DNA of 64,000 bases from the NCBI GenBank assembly GCA_035560235.1, contig DATMAG010000028.1, forward strand, positions 1 through 64,000, written 5' to 3'. The position numbers and the translations under genes are program-made. Source of the stretch: DASRDU01 sp035560235. GTDB lineage: Bacteria > Acidobacteriota > Blastocatellia > RBC074. This document shows, piece by piece, positions 27,170 to 36,869 of this stretch. Every line of letters starts with the position of its first letter. The first letter of the stretch is position 1. A model generated the notes under the pieces. It was not told where the DNA came from. It searched no databases and saw nothing but the letters and a program-made list of their open reading frames with translations.

Positions 27170-28282
27170 TCACGCTTTGGCCGCCGCGTCCGCTTTCCCG
27201 AAAAACCTGCCGAGCAGTCCCCGAAACAGCGCATCCATCGCCACCAGCAGAATGATGATGGCCTGTAAGACCTGCACCAGATCCTTCGAGACATGGTCAG
27301 AAAAAATATCCACGAACAAGCCGCCGCGAATCAATGCCCCGAACAGAATCGCCGCGAGCGCCACGCCGAGCGGATGATTACGGCCAAGCAGCGCCACCGC
27401 AATCGCCGTAAAACCATAGCCCGGCGAAAAGTCGTGATAGTAGCGATAACGATAACCCAGGACTTCATTGATGCCGACCATTCCGGCGAGCGCGCCTGAA
27501 ATCGCCATCGCCAGCACGATCTGTTTTTTCACGCTGATGCCGCCGTATTCCGCCGCTGCCGGGTTTGCTCCGACCGCGCGAATTTCATAACCCCACTTCG
27601 TGCGCCACAAAAACAGCCAGACCAGAAAGCACATCAGCAGCGCGAGCAGAAACGAAATATTCAGCGGGATGCGATCTGGAAAGTTGATGCCCAGCGGCGC
27701 GAGCAGCGTGTGAAACCGCGCGATGTGCGCGTGTTCAGAGATCAGTCCCGACTGCATAATCGGGTCGCCCGGTTCCTTATAAAAACTCTGCGTCAGCCAG
27801 CTCACAAGGCCCACCGCGACAAAGTTGAGCATAATCGTGTTGACGACTTCATTTGATCCGAACCGCGCCTTGAGCAGTCCCGGAATCGCGCCCCACACGC
27901 CGCCCGCCACCATCGCGCCCGCCATCGCCAGCGGCACCAAAATAATTGCCGGAAGTTTGCCGAACGTGATGCCCACCCACGCCGCCGCAAACGCGCCAAT
28001 AATCAACTGCCCTTCCGCGCCGATATTCAGCAACCCGCACTTGAAGGCCACCGCCACCGCCAGCCCCGCAAAAATCAGCGGCGTCGCCAGAAAGAGCGTG
28101 TAGCCCCAGTTGTCGAAAGTGAATGTTCCCCGCGCATCGAACAACCCGAACGCGCTTGAGAGCAGCAGGCGGTAAACTTCAAACGGATTGTCACCCACCG
28201 CCAGAATCACCAGCCCGCCGATAAAAAAGGCGGCGATCACGGCAATCAATGGAAAGAGCAATTCACGGAGCAAGGTTTTCAT
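27170..28282 (-). CDS. Nucleoside ABC transporter permease (first permease gene)
   Basis: 370 residues, BPD_transp_2 family. AVAFKCGLLNIGAEGQLIIGAFAAAWVG is the conserved loop, and GYEIRAVGANPAAAEYGGISV is the EAA-like coupling helix. About ten hydrophobic segments are visible, longer at the N-terminus than its partner, as in NupB/YufP subunits. The family imports nucleosides together with a BMP lipoprotein and a double-domain ATPase; both are encoded upstream on this strand but are separated from here by about 3.9 kb of other genes. The start follows the Fic remnant's last base by 12 bases. Confidence 0.9.
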   Translation of the reverse strand: MKTLLRELLFPLIAVIAAFFIGGLVILAVGDNPFEVYRLLLSSAFGLFDARGTFTFDNWGYTLFLATPLIFAGLAVAVAFKCGLLNIGAEGQLIIGAFAAAWVGITFGKLPAIILVPLAMAGAMVAGGVWGAIPGLLKARFGSNEVVNTIMLNFVAVGLVSWLTQSFYKEPGDPIMQSGLISEHAHIARFHTLLAPLGINFPDRIPLNISFLLALLMCFLVWLFLWRTKWGYEIRAVGANPAAAEYGGISVKKQIVLAMAISGALAGMVGINEVLGYRYRYYHDFSPGYGFTAIAVALLGRNHPLGVALAAILFGALIRGGLFVDIFSDHVSKDLVQVLQAIIILLVAMDALFRGLLGRFFGKADAAAKA

Positions 28283-28294
28283 TCAATACCCTCA

Positions 28295-28585
28295 CTAATA
28301 CCCTCTTTCAAGGTTAATACCCTTATTTCTGTCTGCCGGGATGAAAAATCCATCGCGCTCCCGATCCTTTGCCCTGACAAGTGAGTTTTCCTTGTCCTTG
28401 TACTTTCCAGCATCTCCGGCTCTGTGACTCATCCGGTGCAGGCGCAGGATAGCGGCCTCGCTGAGCGGCGACTGACGGGTAAAAAGTTCCTGTTTGCCGG
28501 GCGCTTCACTCAGATCAGAGAGATACCACGCGATCGTCAGCGGAATCGCCTCAGTTCGACTGAGCAGTTGCTGCAAAGTGTTCAT
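28295..28585 (-). pseudogene. Remnant of a Fic-family gene, internally deleted
   Basis: The 96-codon frame joins two pieces of the Fic/DOC-type protein that are normally far apart. The first is the N-terminal domain (IAWYLSDLSEAPGKQELFTR). After QSP it jumps to a later segment, LSEAAILRLHRMSH ... AGDAGKYKDKEN, which in full-length proteins lies much further on. The intervening helices are missing and the catalytic HPFxxGNGR motif is absent. The end (DGFFIPADRNKGINLERGY) loses similarity. It is judged a decayed gene left by a deletion, lying between a palindromic element and the transporter permease. The family match is by eye. Confidence 0.65.
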
Positions 28586-28641
28586 CCCGAGATTCAGCCC
28601 GGATCACAGTCCGCGACCCTGAATGAATCAGGTCACATCTG

Positions 28642-28727
28642 GAGACGGTGTCTGGAGTTCCAGCTTTGGCTGGCAGTTTTTGTATTCAGCGCAAGCCAGC
28701 CAAAGCTGGAACTCCAGACACCGTCTC
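28642..28727. repeat. CCAGCTNNNGCTGG hairpin element, copy 2 (33-nt arms)
   Basis: Arms 28642-28674 and 28695-28727 are perfect reverse complements. They begin GAGACGGTGTCTGGAG and carry the core CCAGCTTTGGCTGG. The start AGACGG and the right flank with GGATCAG resemble copy 1 (11741) and copy 3 (48934). It lies between the M14 peptidase stop and the Fic remnant. Confidence 0.9.
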
Positions 28728-28764
28728 TGCAGGATCAGGTTGTCAATCAGTACCCCGATTCAGT

Positions 28765-31494
28765 TCAATGCCCCGGCCCCAGCAGCACCGCGTTCATAAA
28801 CATCAGACTCATGCTTTCCAGAAAGGCGCGGTAATTCGGATCTTCGCTGAATGCGACGATGTTGCCGCGCCCCATTCTGACATTCATCACAAATGCCTTG
28901 TTCGGAAGCTGCCGCTGCACGTCGTCCCACATCAGACCGCTCACGAGCATCCGGCCTTCGGGCGCGGTGATGGCGACGTTGGTTCCCTGATCGAGTCTGA
29001 GCAGCGGAAAGATGCGGTCGCTGTCAATCAGCGCCGTCGTTGTTTCGCCGTAACCGAAACCGAGCCAGTGCGTGTTATCAACCTTCAGACGAATGATTGC
29101 GCCCGGCGTGCTGCTTGGATATTCGTCATTCGGTTCGATGGCTTTTTCAATCGCGGCGTTCTCATCGGCGGGCTTTGTCTGCGCGGAGGGTTGCGCCCTG
29201 CCGACATCGGATTTCACCGGCGGCGCGGGTTCAGGTTTGCTCTTTTCTTTTTCGCCTTTGGCCTTGTCGCGCTTTTCGCGTTTGACGGGCAGCATTCCGA
29301 CGCGATCTTCGCTCAGCCACGTTGTCGCATTGGCAAGCGTAATCAGCGTGCCGCCGTTCTGCACCCATTCCCTGATTTTCGCGCCATCACCGAGCGCGTT
29401 GCCGTAACCGAAACCATCCGGCAGGATCAGCACGTTGTATTTCGTCAGGTCAGCGCCGCGCAACTGATCAGTGCGAATCACCGTCACCGGGCAGCCGTAA
29501 CGCTGTTCGAGCAGGTAGCGCGTCCACCCGACAGAGTTTGGTGAAGTCGGCGTGTTGTAAGCCATCGCAATGCGCGGGCGCGGCAGGTAATTGACGTTGC
29601 GGCTGCCGAAATTCGGGCCTTCGTCAACCCACGATGAATCGGTCGCGTAAACATCAATGCCGTATTCCGCCGCGAGCTTCTGCATCCGTTCGTGCAGATC
29701 AGCCGGATTGTCGGCCACTTTGACAATCAGCGTGCCGTTCGGAAAGTTCGTGCCGTTAAGTTTGAATCCGCGGTCAGTGCTGCTGACCCGCACTTCCTGG
29801 CGAAACAGATCAGCGAGCGCCGCCGCTGCCGATTGCGTGCCCCACGGAATCAGATAAGCCAGGCTTGCTTTCTCGCCGCGCACACGGCCCGCAGGCTGCG
29901 GCGGCTGTTTCAGCACCGTGAAATTGCCGCTTGAATTCTGCTCGGCCTGATAACACGGCACATCGTAAAGAAACGGCAGTGACCACGCGGTCACGTCATA
30001 AAACTCTTCGTTCTGCCGCCTGCGATTGCGTTCGCGCTGTTCGTTAACGAACTCCTGATCCTGCGGCGTGTGCTTGTCCATCAGCGTTTTCGCCAGGCGT
30101 TTGGCCGGTTGCGCGAGCGAGACGATAAAGCTGCCCGCCGGAAATTCGCGCGCCTGCAACTGCCCGTCAAAATAGTCACGCGTCTTCGGATTGCTGAACG
30201 GCGCTTCGGCGCGTCTGACCTCAATGCCTGATTTCATCAGCGTGGCCGCAAGCCGCGCCGCGCGATTCGGGTCATTGCCCGGCGTGATGATGTACTCTTT
30301 GACTGTCTCTCGTGCGCCTTCATCAATGGCTGATTTGCGGTAATCGTAAAAGTATCGCAACAGCGCTTCGCGGTTCTGCGCCGCGTTTTCAAGCGTCGCA
30401 ATTGAGGAGATGTAATGACGATGGACTGAATCACGATAAGTGCGCGTCGTGTCATCGCTGCGCCGCACAACCAGGCCGCGCACCGAAGCGTTTTCATAGG
30501 TCATCCCGATTGAGCCGTGAAACATCGGCCAGCCTTCGCCGTAACCGGGATAGAACGAATCGTAGCCTTCGCGCGTGAAGTAATCGTAGCGGAAGCGATC
30601 AAACCACTTCGCATTGTTGCGCCCGAATTTCGAGAGCCAGTCAAGCTGCGTCTTCGTCAGGTTCGGATTCCAGGGCAAGGCGGGCGGCGCGAAATAGTAG
30701 CTGCTGTTCGTGCTCATTTCGTGCAGATCAACAAAGACCTGCGGGAACCATTCCAGGTAAGCTTTCGTGCGCCCCTGCGTTTCAAGCTGCGACTGCGCGA
30801 ACCAGTCGCGGTTCATATCGAACAGGTAATGATTGACGCGTCCGCTCGGCCAGACTTCGTTGTGTTCTGCTGACTGTGTGTCGGCGTCAGGCCAGCGCCC
30901 GGTGGATTGCCTGAAATAGTTGATGAAGCGGTCGCGCCCGTCCGGGTTCTGCATCGGGTCAATGATGACGAGCAGATTTTTCATCGCTGCTTCAGCAACC
31001 GCATCGCCCTGCGCCGCCAGCAGGTGATAAGCGCACATCAAAGCCGCATCGGTGCTCGAAATTTCATTGCCGTGCACGCTGTAAGCCAGCCAGACGATGG
31101 CCGGCATCGAAGTGATGATTGAATTGACTTCTGAAGCTGAAGCATTGCGCGGGTCAGCCAGCTTCTGCATCGCGGCCCTGATCGCATCGAGCCGCGCAAT
31201 GTTCTGCGGCGAGCCGATGACCAGATAATAAAGCGGTCGGCCTTCCCACGTTTCGCCATACTTGAAAAGCTTCGCGCGCCCGTTTGCGGCCCGCTCCAGC
31301 GCGGTCACGTAGCGTTCCATTTCGTGATGCATCGTGATGCGCTCGCCCCAGTCGTGGCCGACCGTCTGTTTCAGCGTCGGAACTGCCGGATCAAATTTTG
31401 CGCCGGGAAGAAATTCAAATGTCCGGGCAAAAGCGGAAGGAACCAGGATGAAAAACAGAGCAATGCTTAAAAGGGGCAGGGAGTTTCTGAACAC
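28765..31494 (-). CDS. Secreted M14-family zinc carboxypeptidase with C-terminal GATase1-like domain
   Basis: 909 residues with a signal peptide (LPLLSIALFFILVPSAFA). Residues about 40-360 form the M14 domain: AYSVHGNEISSTDAAL holds the H-x-x-E zinc pair, VIIDPMQNPDGRDRF the substrate arginine region, and QVFVDLHEMSTNSSYYF the third zinc histidine. FHGSIGMTYENASVRG fits the later catalytic region. About 590-800 is a second domain of the class I glutamine amidotransferase-like fold (VNYLPRPRIAMAYNTP ... LTKYNVLILPDGFGYGN ... NGGTLITLANAT), presumably structural. A Lys/Glu/Pro-rich linker lies within it. The start is GTG, with AAGGAG ten bases upstream. It would cut C-terminal residues from extracellular peptides. 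Confidence 0.9.
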   Translation of the reverse strand: MFRNSLPLLSIALFFILVPSAFARTFEFLPGAKFDPAVPTLKQTVGHDWGERITMHHEMERYVTALERAANGRAKLFKYGETWEGRPLYYLVIGSPQNIARLDAIRAAMQKLADPRNASASEVNSIITSMPAIVWLAYSVHGNEISSTDAALMCAYHLLAAQGDAVAEAAMKNLLVIIDPMQNPDGRDRFINYFRQSTGRWPDADTQSAEHNEVWPSGRVNHYLFDMNRDWFAQSQLETQGRTKAYLEWFPQVFVDLHEMSTNSSYYFAPPALPWNPNLTKTQLDWLSKFGRNNAKWFDRFRYDYFTREGYDSFYPGYGEGWPMFHGSIGMTYENASVRGLVVRRSDDTTRTYRDSVHRHYISSIATLENAAQNREALLRYFYDYRKSAIDEGARETVKEYIITPGNDPNRAARLAATLMKSGIEVRRAEAPFSNPKTRDYFDGQLQAREFPAGSFIVSLAQPAKRLAKTLMDKHTPQDQEFVNEQRERNRRRQNEEFYDVTAWSLPFLYDVPCYQAEQNSSGNFTVLKQPPQPAGRVRGEKASLAYLIPWGTQSAAAALADLFRQEVRVSSTDRGFKLNGTNFPNGTLIVKVADNPADLHERMQKLAAEYGIDVYATDSSWVDEGPNFGSRNVNYLPRPRIAMAYNTPTSPNSVGWTRYLLEQRYGCPVTVIRTDQLRGADLTKYNVLILPDGFGYGNALGDGAKIREWVQNGGTLITLANATTWLSEDRVGMLPVKREKRDKAKGEKEKSKPEPAPPVKSDVGRAQPSAQTKPADENAAIEKAIEPNDEYPSSTPGAIIRLKVDNTHWLGFGYGETTTALIDSDRIFPLLRLDQGTNVAITAPEGRMLVSGLMWDDVQRQLPNKAFVMNVRMGRGNIVAFSEDPNYRAFLESMSLMFMNAVLLGPGH

Positions 31495-31547
31495 GTTACT
31501 TGTTCTCCTTGTGAACTGGGATGAAGCTCCTGAAAGCGGATTCGTTT

Positions 31548-32111
31548 TCAGGATTGCAGAAACAGGTCACGAACTGCGATCTGAAACCCCGGCAGGACGC
31601 TTTCGCCATCGAGTACATCTGTCTCAGTCAGCCACGCGCGACTGCGATCAGCGCGCCAGACTTCGACCTCTTTGACTGAAGGATCAACGATCCAGACCAG
31701 TTTTGTTCCAGCCTTCAGATATTCATCAATCTTTTTGCGAACCTTCGTGTAAACGTCATTGGGAGAGATCACTTCAACCGCCAGGTCAGGCGCGGCGGGA
31801 AAAGGCTTGCGCCGATCCACTTCTCCAGTCGGAATGCGCTCATTGCTGACGAAGGCAACGTCAGGGCCGCGCACCGTGTCAGGATCGCTTTGCAGTCTGA
31901 AAGCAGTTTCGGCTGCAAAGACTGTCCCCAGTTTTCGCTCACGCGCAAAGCCTTTGATCAGGAATGCCAGCTCCATCACAATCTCACCGTGTTCCCAGCC
32001 TGGCAATGACACAGCCTCAAGCCTCCCTTCGACCAGTTCATAACGCTCTCCATCATCCGGCAATTCGGCAAACTCTTCCGCTGTCATCAATGTTTCAGCA
32101 ACAACACTCAT
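31548..32111 (-). CDS. Uma2-family putative endonuclease (DUF820)
   Basis: 187 residues. LMTAEEFAELPDDGERYELVEGRL is the conserved N-terminus of the Uma2 family, and GPDVAFVSNERI ... PDLAVEVISPNDVYTKVRKKIDEYLKAGTKLVWIVDP holds the restriction-endonuclease-like D-x(n)-E-V core. Such genes are abundant in cyanobacteria, Deinococcus and Acidobacteriota, and their biological role is unsettled. The ATG at 32111 follows AAAGGAGCGTTT, which decides the start over a GTG five codons upstream. It is inserted between the transporter ATPase gene and the M14 gene. Confidence 0.9.
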   Translation of the reverse strand: MSVVAETLMTAEEFAELPDDGERYELVEGRLEAVSLPGWEHGEIVMELAFLIKGFARERKLGTVFAAETAFRLQSDPDTVRGPDVAFVSNERIPTGEVDRRKPFPAAPDLAVEVISPNDVYTKVRKKIDEYLKAGTKLVWIVDPSVKEVEVWRADRSRAWLTETDVLDGESVLPGFQIAVRDLFLQS

Positions 32112-32181
32112 AAACGCTCCTTTCACAAACAGGACGAGAAACAGCCACGAAAACCGGAAGAATTATAATGCAGCGTCACCT

Positions 32182-33678
32182 TTACTTCTTCCCGCCGGTC
32201 ATCATCAGGCCGATCTCTTCCTGATCAACCTGTTGCGGGTCAACTTCGCCGACGATGCGGCCCTGGTACATCACCAGGATGCGGTCAGAGAGCGAGAGGA
32301 CTTCTTCAAGTTCAGCGGAGACGAGCAGGATTGCCGCGCCACTGTCGCGCAGTTCGACCAGTTTGCGGTGAATGAATTCAATTGCGCCGATGTCCACGCC
32401 GCGTGTCGGCTGCGCGACGAGCAGCAGTTTCGGATGCAGATCGAATTCGCGCCCGATGATCAGCTTCTGCTGATTGCCGCCGGACAACGATTTCGCAGGC
32501 AGCGCGGGATTCGGCGGGCGCACGTCGAAATCACGAATCAGCCGTTTCGTTTTACCTTCAATCGCTTCGTCATCAAGCAGGCCCGTGCCTGATGCCGCAG
32601 GCGCGCGGTAATGCGTGCCGAGAATCGCGTTGTCAGTCAGCGCAAAATCGAGCAGCAGGCCGCGCTGATGCCGGTCTTCGGGAATGTGCGCGACGCCAAG
32701 CTCTTTGATCTCGCGTGCTGATCGCTTCGCGCATTCGCGGCCATCGAACGAGAAACTGCCCTGCGCGGCGTGTCGCAATCCGGCGAGGATTTCAATCAGT
32801 TCAGTCTGACCGTTGCCTTCGACTCCGGCGATGCCGACGATTTCACCGGCGCGCACTTCAAAGGAAACTTCAGCGCCGGGCTGAAGCTGTAAATTTTTCA
32901 CCGACAGCACCACGTCTTTTGGTTTCGCTGCGGGCTTCTCAACTCTCAGCAGCACATCGCGCCCGACCATCAGCCGGGCCAGTTCGGCGGCGTTTGTGTC
33001 AGCGGTCTTTCGCTCGCCGACCACCCTGCCATCGCGCATCACCGTGACGTTGTCAGAAAGCGAAAGCACTTCACTGAGCTTGTGCGTGATGATGATGATC
33101 GTCTTGCCCTGCTCGCGCATTGAACGCAGGATGCGAAAGAACTCTTCGACCTCCTGCGGTGTCAGCACTGCCGTCGGTTCATCGAGAATCAGAATGCGCG
33201 CGCCGCGATAGAGCGCTTTGAGGACTTCAACGCGCTGCTGCTGCCCGACCGAAAGCTCTTCAATGCAACTGTGCGGATTGATATTGAACCCGAAATCATC
33301 CGAGAGGCGGCGAATCTCCGCTTCAGCTTTCTGGTAATCAATCCGCTCGCCGCCCGGTTCCGCACCGAGGATGATGTTTTCAGTCACCGTCATCGGCGGC
33401 ACAAGCATGAAATGCTGATGCACCATCCCAAGTCCGAGCGCGATGGCATCGTGCGGATTGCGAATCTGTCGGCGCTCGCCATCAATGAAAATCTCTCCCT
33501 GATCGGCGGTATAAAAGCCGTACAGGATTTTCATGATCGTTGATTTGCCCGCGCCGTTTTCACCAACGATGGCGTGAACCGTGTCTGCCGGAATCGTCAG
33601 ATTGATATTGTTGTTCGCCACCACGCCGCCAAAGCGTTTCGTGATGCCGCGCATTTCGATGATGTTTCCAGAAGTCAT
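32182..33678 (-). CDS. Nucleoside ABC transporter ATP-binding protein (two ABC domains)
   Basis: 498 residues with two fused ABC domains, as in NupA/YufO and RbsA-type ATPases. The first has Walker A GENGAGKST, signature LSVGQQQRVEVLKAL and Walker B ILILDEPTAVL. The second has the usual degenerate P-loop GVEGNGQTELIEIL, signature LSGGNQQKLIIGREF and LLVAQPTRGVDIGA. The fused layout drives BMP-type nucleoside or simple sugar import. It starts six bases after the GxxExxY gene's stop and has no clear ribosome-binding site, so translation may depend on the upstream frame. Its two permeases are encoded about 3.9 kb downstream. Confidence 0.94.
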   Translation of the reverse strand: MTSGNIIEMRGITKRFGGVVANNNINLTIPADTVHAIVGENGAGKSTIMKILYGFYTADQGEIFIDGERRQIRNPHDAIALGLGMVHQHFMLVPPMTVTENIILGAEPGGERIDYQKAEAEIRRLSDDFGFNINPHSCIEELSVGQQQRVEVLKALYRGARILILDEPTAVLTPQEVEEFFRILRSMREQGKTIIIITHKLSEVLSLSDNVTVMRDGRVVGERKTADTNAAELARLMVGRDVLLRVEKPAAKPKDVVLSVKNLQLQPGAEVSFEVRAGEIVGIAGVEGNGQTELIEILAGLRHAAQGSFSFDGRECAKRSAREIKELGVAHIPEDRHQRGLLLDFALTDNAILGTHYRAPAASGTGLLDDEAIEGKTKRLIRDFDVRPPNPALPAKSLSGGNQQKLIIGREFDLHPKLLLVAQPTRGVDIGAIEFIHRKLVELRDSGAAILLVSAELEEVLSLSDRILVMYQGRIVGEVDPQQVDQEEIGLMMTGGKK

Positions 33679-33684
33679 AAGCAG

Positions 33685-34104
33685 TCAGAAATTCACCACA
33701 GAAGACACAGAGGAACACAGAGGGGGGGTGGTTAGTCTCCTGAAACGTTTGATCCCGTTTTTGAGATGTTCGACGTTAAAGTTGATCAGCAGACCGACTT
33801 TCCTGCCGCTCAATTTGGGGTACGAAAGCAATTGCGCCTCGTGAATCGGGAGAAGCCGCTCAACCGCTTTCACCTCGACAATCACCGCATCTTCCACCAG
33901 AAGATCCAGTCTGTAGCCAGCGTCCACTTCCACCCCATCATAAATTACAGGCAGAATCACCTGTGAAAGAACCTTGAATCCTCTTTTGCTCAACTCGTGC
34001 TTCAGGCAGGCTTCATACGCGCTTTCGAGCAGGCCGGGGCCGAGCGCAGTGTGTACCTTCATTGCTGCGTCAACAACCGCTCCGCTGATGTCATTGATGT
34101 TCAT
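33685..34104 (-). CDS. GxxExxY family protein framed by inverted repeats
   Basis: 139 residues. VHTALGPGLLESAYEACL contains the motif that names the family (G-L-L-E-S-A-Y). The rest matches it well: YDGVEVDAGYRLDLLVEDAVIVEVKAVERLLPIHEAQLLSYPKLSGRKVGLLINFN. It has a PD-(D/E)xK-like core (D-L-L-V...E-V-K) suggestive of a nuclease, but the biological role is not established. The gene is bounded exactly by 29-nt inverted arms (33695-33723 and 34105-34133). The start codon abuts the right arm, and the C-terminal residues LTTPPLCSSVSSV are read from the left arm. It lies inside the nucleoside transporter operon. Confidence 0.88.
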   Translation of the reverse strand: MNINDISGAVVDAAMKVHTALGPGLLESAYEACLKHELSKRGFKVLSQVILPVIYDGVEVDAGYRLDLLVEDAVIVEVKAVERLLPIHEAQLLSYPKLSGRKVGLLINFNVEHLKNGIKRFRRLTTPPLCSSVSSVVNF

Positions 34105-34133
34105 CCTCTGTGTTCCTCTGTGTCCTCTGTGGT
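33695..34133. repeat. Inverted repeat pair bracketing the GxxExxY gene
   Basis: The left arm ACCACAGAAGACACAGAG... (33695-33723) and the right arm (34105-34133) are reverse complements over 29 bases with one mismatch. Each arm is a near-tandem of CACAGAGGA. The 381 bases between them are essentially all coding. No target-site duplication was recognised by eye. Confidence 0.9.
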
Positions 34134-34147
34134 AAGAATATTTCGCT

Positions 34148-35182
34148 CTACTTCGCCATCGCGTCCGTCACTTTGATTTTGCCGCTGACGATTTCCTGCC
34201 TGGCCAGTTCGACTTTTTCAATTACTGATGGCGGAATCAGGGCCTTGTTGAATTCATCAATCGCATAACCGACGCCGTCGTTGTCGAGGCCGTAAACGTG
34301 CGGGCCGCCTTTGAACTTGCCTTCGACTGTATCTTTGATGACGCTGAACACGGCGTTGTCAATGCGTTTGACCATACTCGTCAGGATGTGGCCGGGCTTG
34401 ATCCAGTTCTGATTTGAATCAACGCCGATGGCGAATTTGCCTTTCGCTTCGGCGGCGTCGAATACGCCGAGGCCCGAATTGCCTGCGGCCTGAAACACCA
34501 CATCCGCGCCCTGTTCGATCTGCGCAGTGGCGAGTTCGCGGCCCTTGCCCGGATTGTTCCACGCCGCATCGGTGATGCCGACAAAGTTGGGCAGCACGCG
34601 AATGTTCGGGTTGACGTACTTCGCGCCTTCTTCGTAACCGACCAGAAACTTGTGAATCAGGGGAATGTCCATGCCGCCGACAAAGCCGATGGTGTTGGTT
34701 TTCGTTCTCGCTGCCGCAATCATCCCGACCAGAAACGAGCCTTCGTGTTCCTTGAAAATCAGCCCCGCAACATTCGGTTTGTTGACGACGAAATCAACGA
34801 TGGCGAATTTCGTGTTCGGATAGTCAGCCGCCACCTGTTCGATGATCGGCCCCTGAGCGAAGCCGACGCCGATGATGAGGTCATAACCATACTGCGCAAA
34901 GGCGCGCAGTGCCGGTTCCAGCGAAGTCGGATCGCCCGGTTCGGCATCGCGCAGCACAATCGGCAATTCCTTCTTTGCGCGCTGGCAGCCTTCCCACGCC
35001 GCTGAATTGAACGAACGATCATCCTTGCCGCCAATGTCAAAGACAATGCCGACTCTGATTTTTCCGCTCGCTGAATCGGTCGCAGGCGGGCGGTTGACGC
35101 ATCCGGTCAGCCAGAGCAGCAGCGCCAGAAAGATGGCAGACGAGGCTCTTGAAAATGAAGACAAAGCTTTCATTGCAGTCAT
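34148..35182 (-). CDS. BMP-family nucleoside-binding lipoprotein of an ABC transporter
   Basis: 344 residues. A lipobox LTGC ends the signal peptide (IFLALLLWLTGC), so the mature protein is a lipoprotein. GKIRVGIVFDIGGKDDRSFNSAAWEG is the hallmark opening of the Bmp/Med family. GVGFAQGPIIEQVAADYPNTKFAIVDF and GFVGGMDIPLIHKFLVGYEEGA continue it, and ADVVFQAAGNSGLGVFDAA and KFAIGVDSNQNWIKPGHILTSMVKRID complete the two lobes. It captures nucleosides outside the inner membrane for the ATPase and permeases encoded downstream. The ATG at 35182 has CAGGAC upstream and gives a normal signal length. Confidence 0.93.
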   Translation of the reverse strand: MTAMKALSSFSRASSAIFLALLLWLTGCVNRPPATDSASGKIRVGIVFDIGGKDDRSFNSAAWEGCQRAKKELPIVLRDAEPGDPTSLEPALRAFAQYGYDLIIGVGFAQGPIIEQVAADYPNTKFAIVDFVVNKPNVAGLIFKEHEGSFLVGMIAAARTKTNTIGFVGGMDIPLIHKFLVGYEEGAKYVNPNIRVLPNFVGITDAAWNNPGKGRELATAQIEQGADVVFQAAGNSGLGVFDAAEAKGKFAIGVDSNQNWIKPGHILTSMVKRIDNAVFSVIKDTVEGKFKGGPHVYGLDNDGVGYAIDEFNKALIPPSVIEKVELARQEIVSGKIKVTDAMAK

Positions 35183-35514
35183 TGAGTTCTGTGTCCTGTT
35201 GATTGAGGCGCCGAAGGTCAGCAGTTGCGCCCGCAGGCTTATGGTAGCAGGTTGAGAAACCGAAGGCACGTCCTCACACGCCTGAGACTCTGCTCCTCCT
35301 CTGCGTCTCTGCGCCTCTGCGTGTGATTGATTGCCCCCAAAGGCACAGAGACGCAGAGGGAAAAGAGGCTTACTGAGTCTGCCGGTGTTGTATTTTGATC
35401 CGGCTGCGTCGAAGAAACCGAATGAGTTCGTTGCTACGTGAGTGCGACCGATTATTTTCGTGCAGTCCTGATGCCACTGGTTCGAAGTGAAGAAGCGATG
35501 GCCCGGCTGTGAAA
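35183..35514. other. Non-coding gap between the PyNP and BMP genes
   Basis: It contains an inverted repeat at 35298-35359 (arms CCTCTGCGTCTCTG and complement) and no credible open frame. The gap interrupts an otherwise tightly packed minus-strand run, so the BMP gene may have its own promoter here; none stands out. Confidence 0.55.
35298..35359. repeat. CCTCTGCGTCTCTG inverted repeat
   Basis: Arms 35298-35311 and 35346-35359 are perfect 14-nt reverse complements, with related CTCTGCG repeats beside the left arm. The style resembles the CACAGAGGA arms around the GxxExxY gene but no gene lies between them. Confidence 0.75.
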
Positions 35515-36816
<1,302 letters not shown>

Positions 36817-36831
36817 AAAAACAACGCTGGT

Positions 36832-36856
36832 ACAGTACGCGAGCGTGAGCGAGCGC
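36832..36856. repeat. GAGCGTGAGCGAGCG dispersed element, exact copy
   Basis: ACAGTACGCGAGCGTGAG followed by CGAGCGC is identical over 25 bases to 4576-4600. It fills the gap between the HAD hydrolase stop and the PyNP start, only 16 bases from the latter, so it will lie in the PyNP leader. Confidence 0.9.
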
Positions 36857-36869
36857 CCTTGAGACAATA

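Noticed and set aside
31548..32111. Uma2 gene as part of a restriction or defence system
   Set aside because: No methyltransferase, helicase or other defence gene is adjacent; Uma2 genes are numerous and mostly solitary in such genomes.
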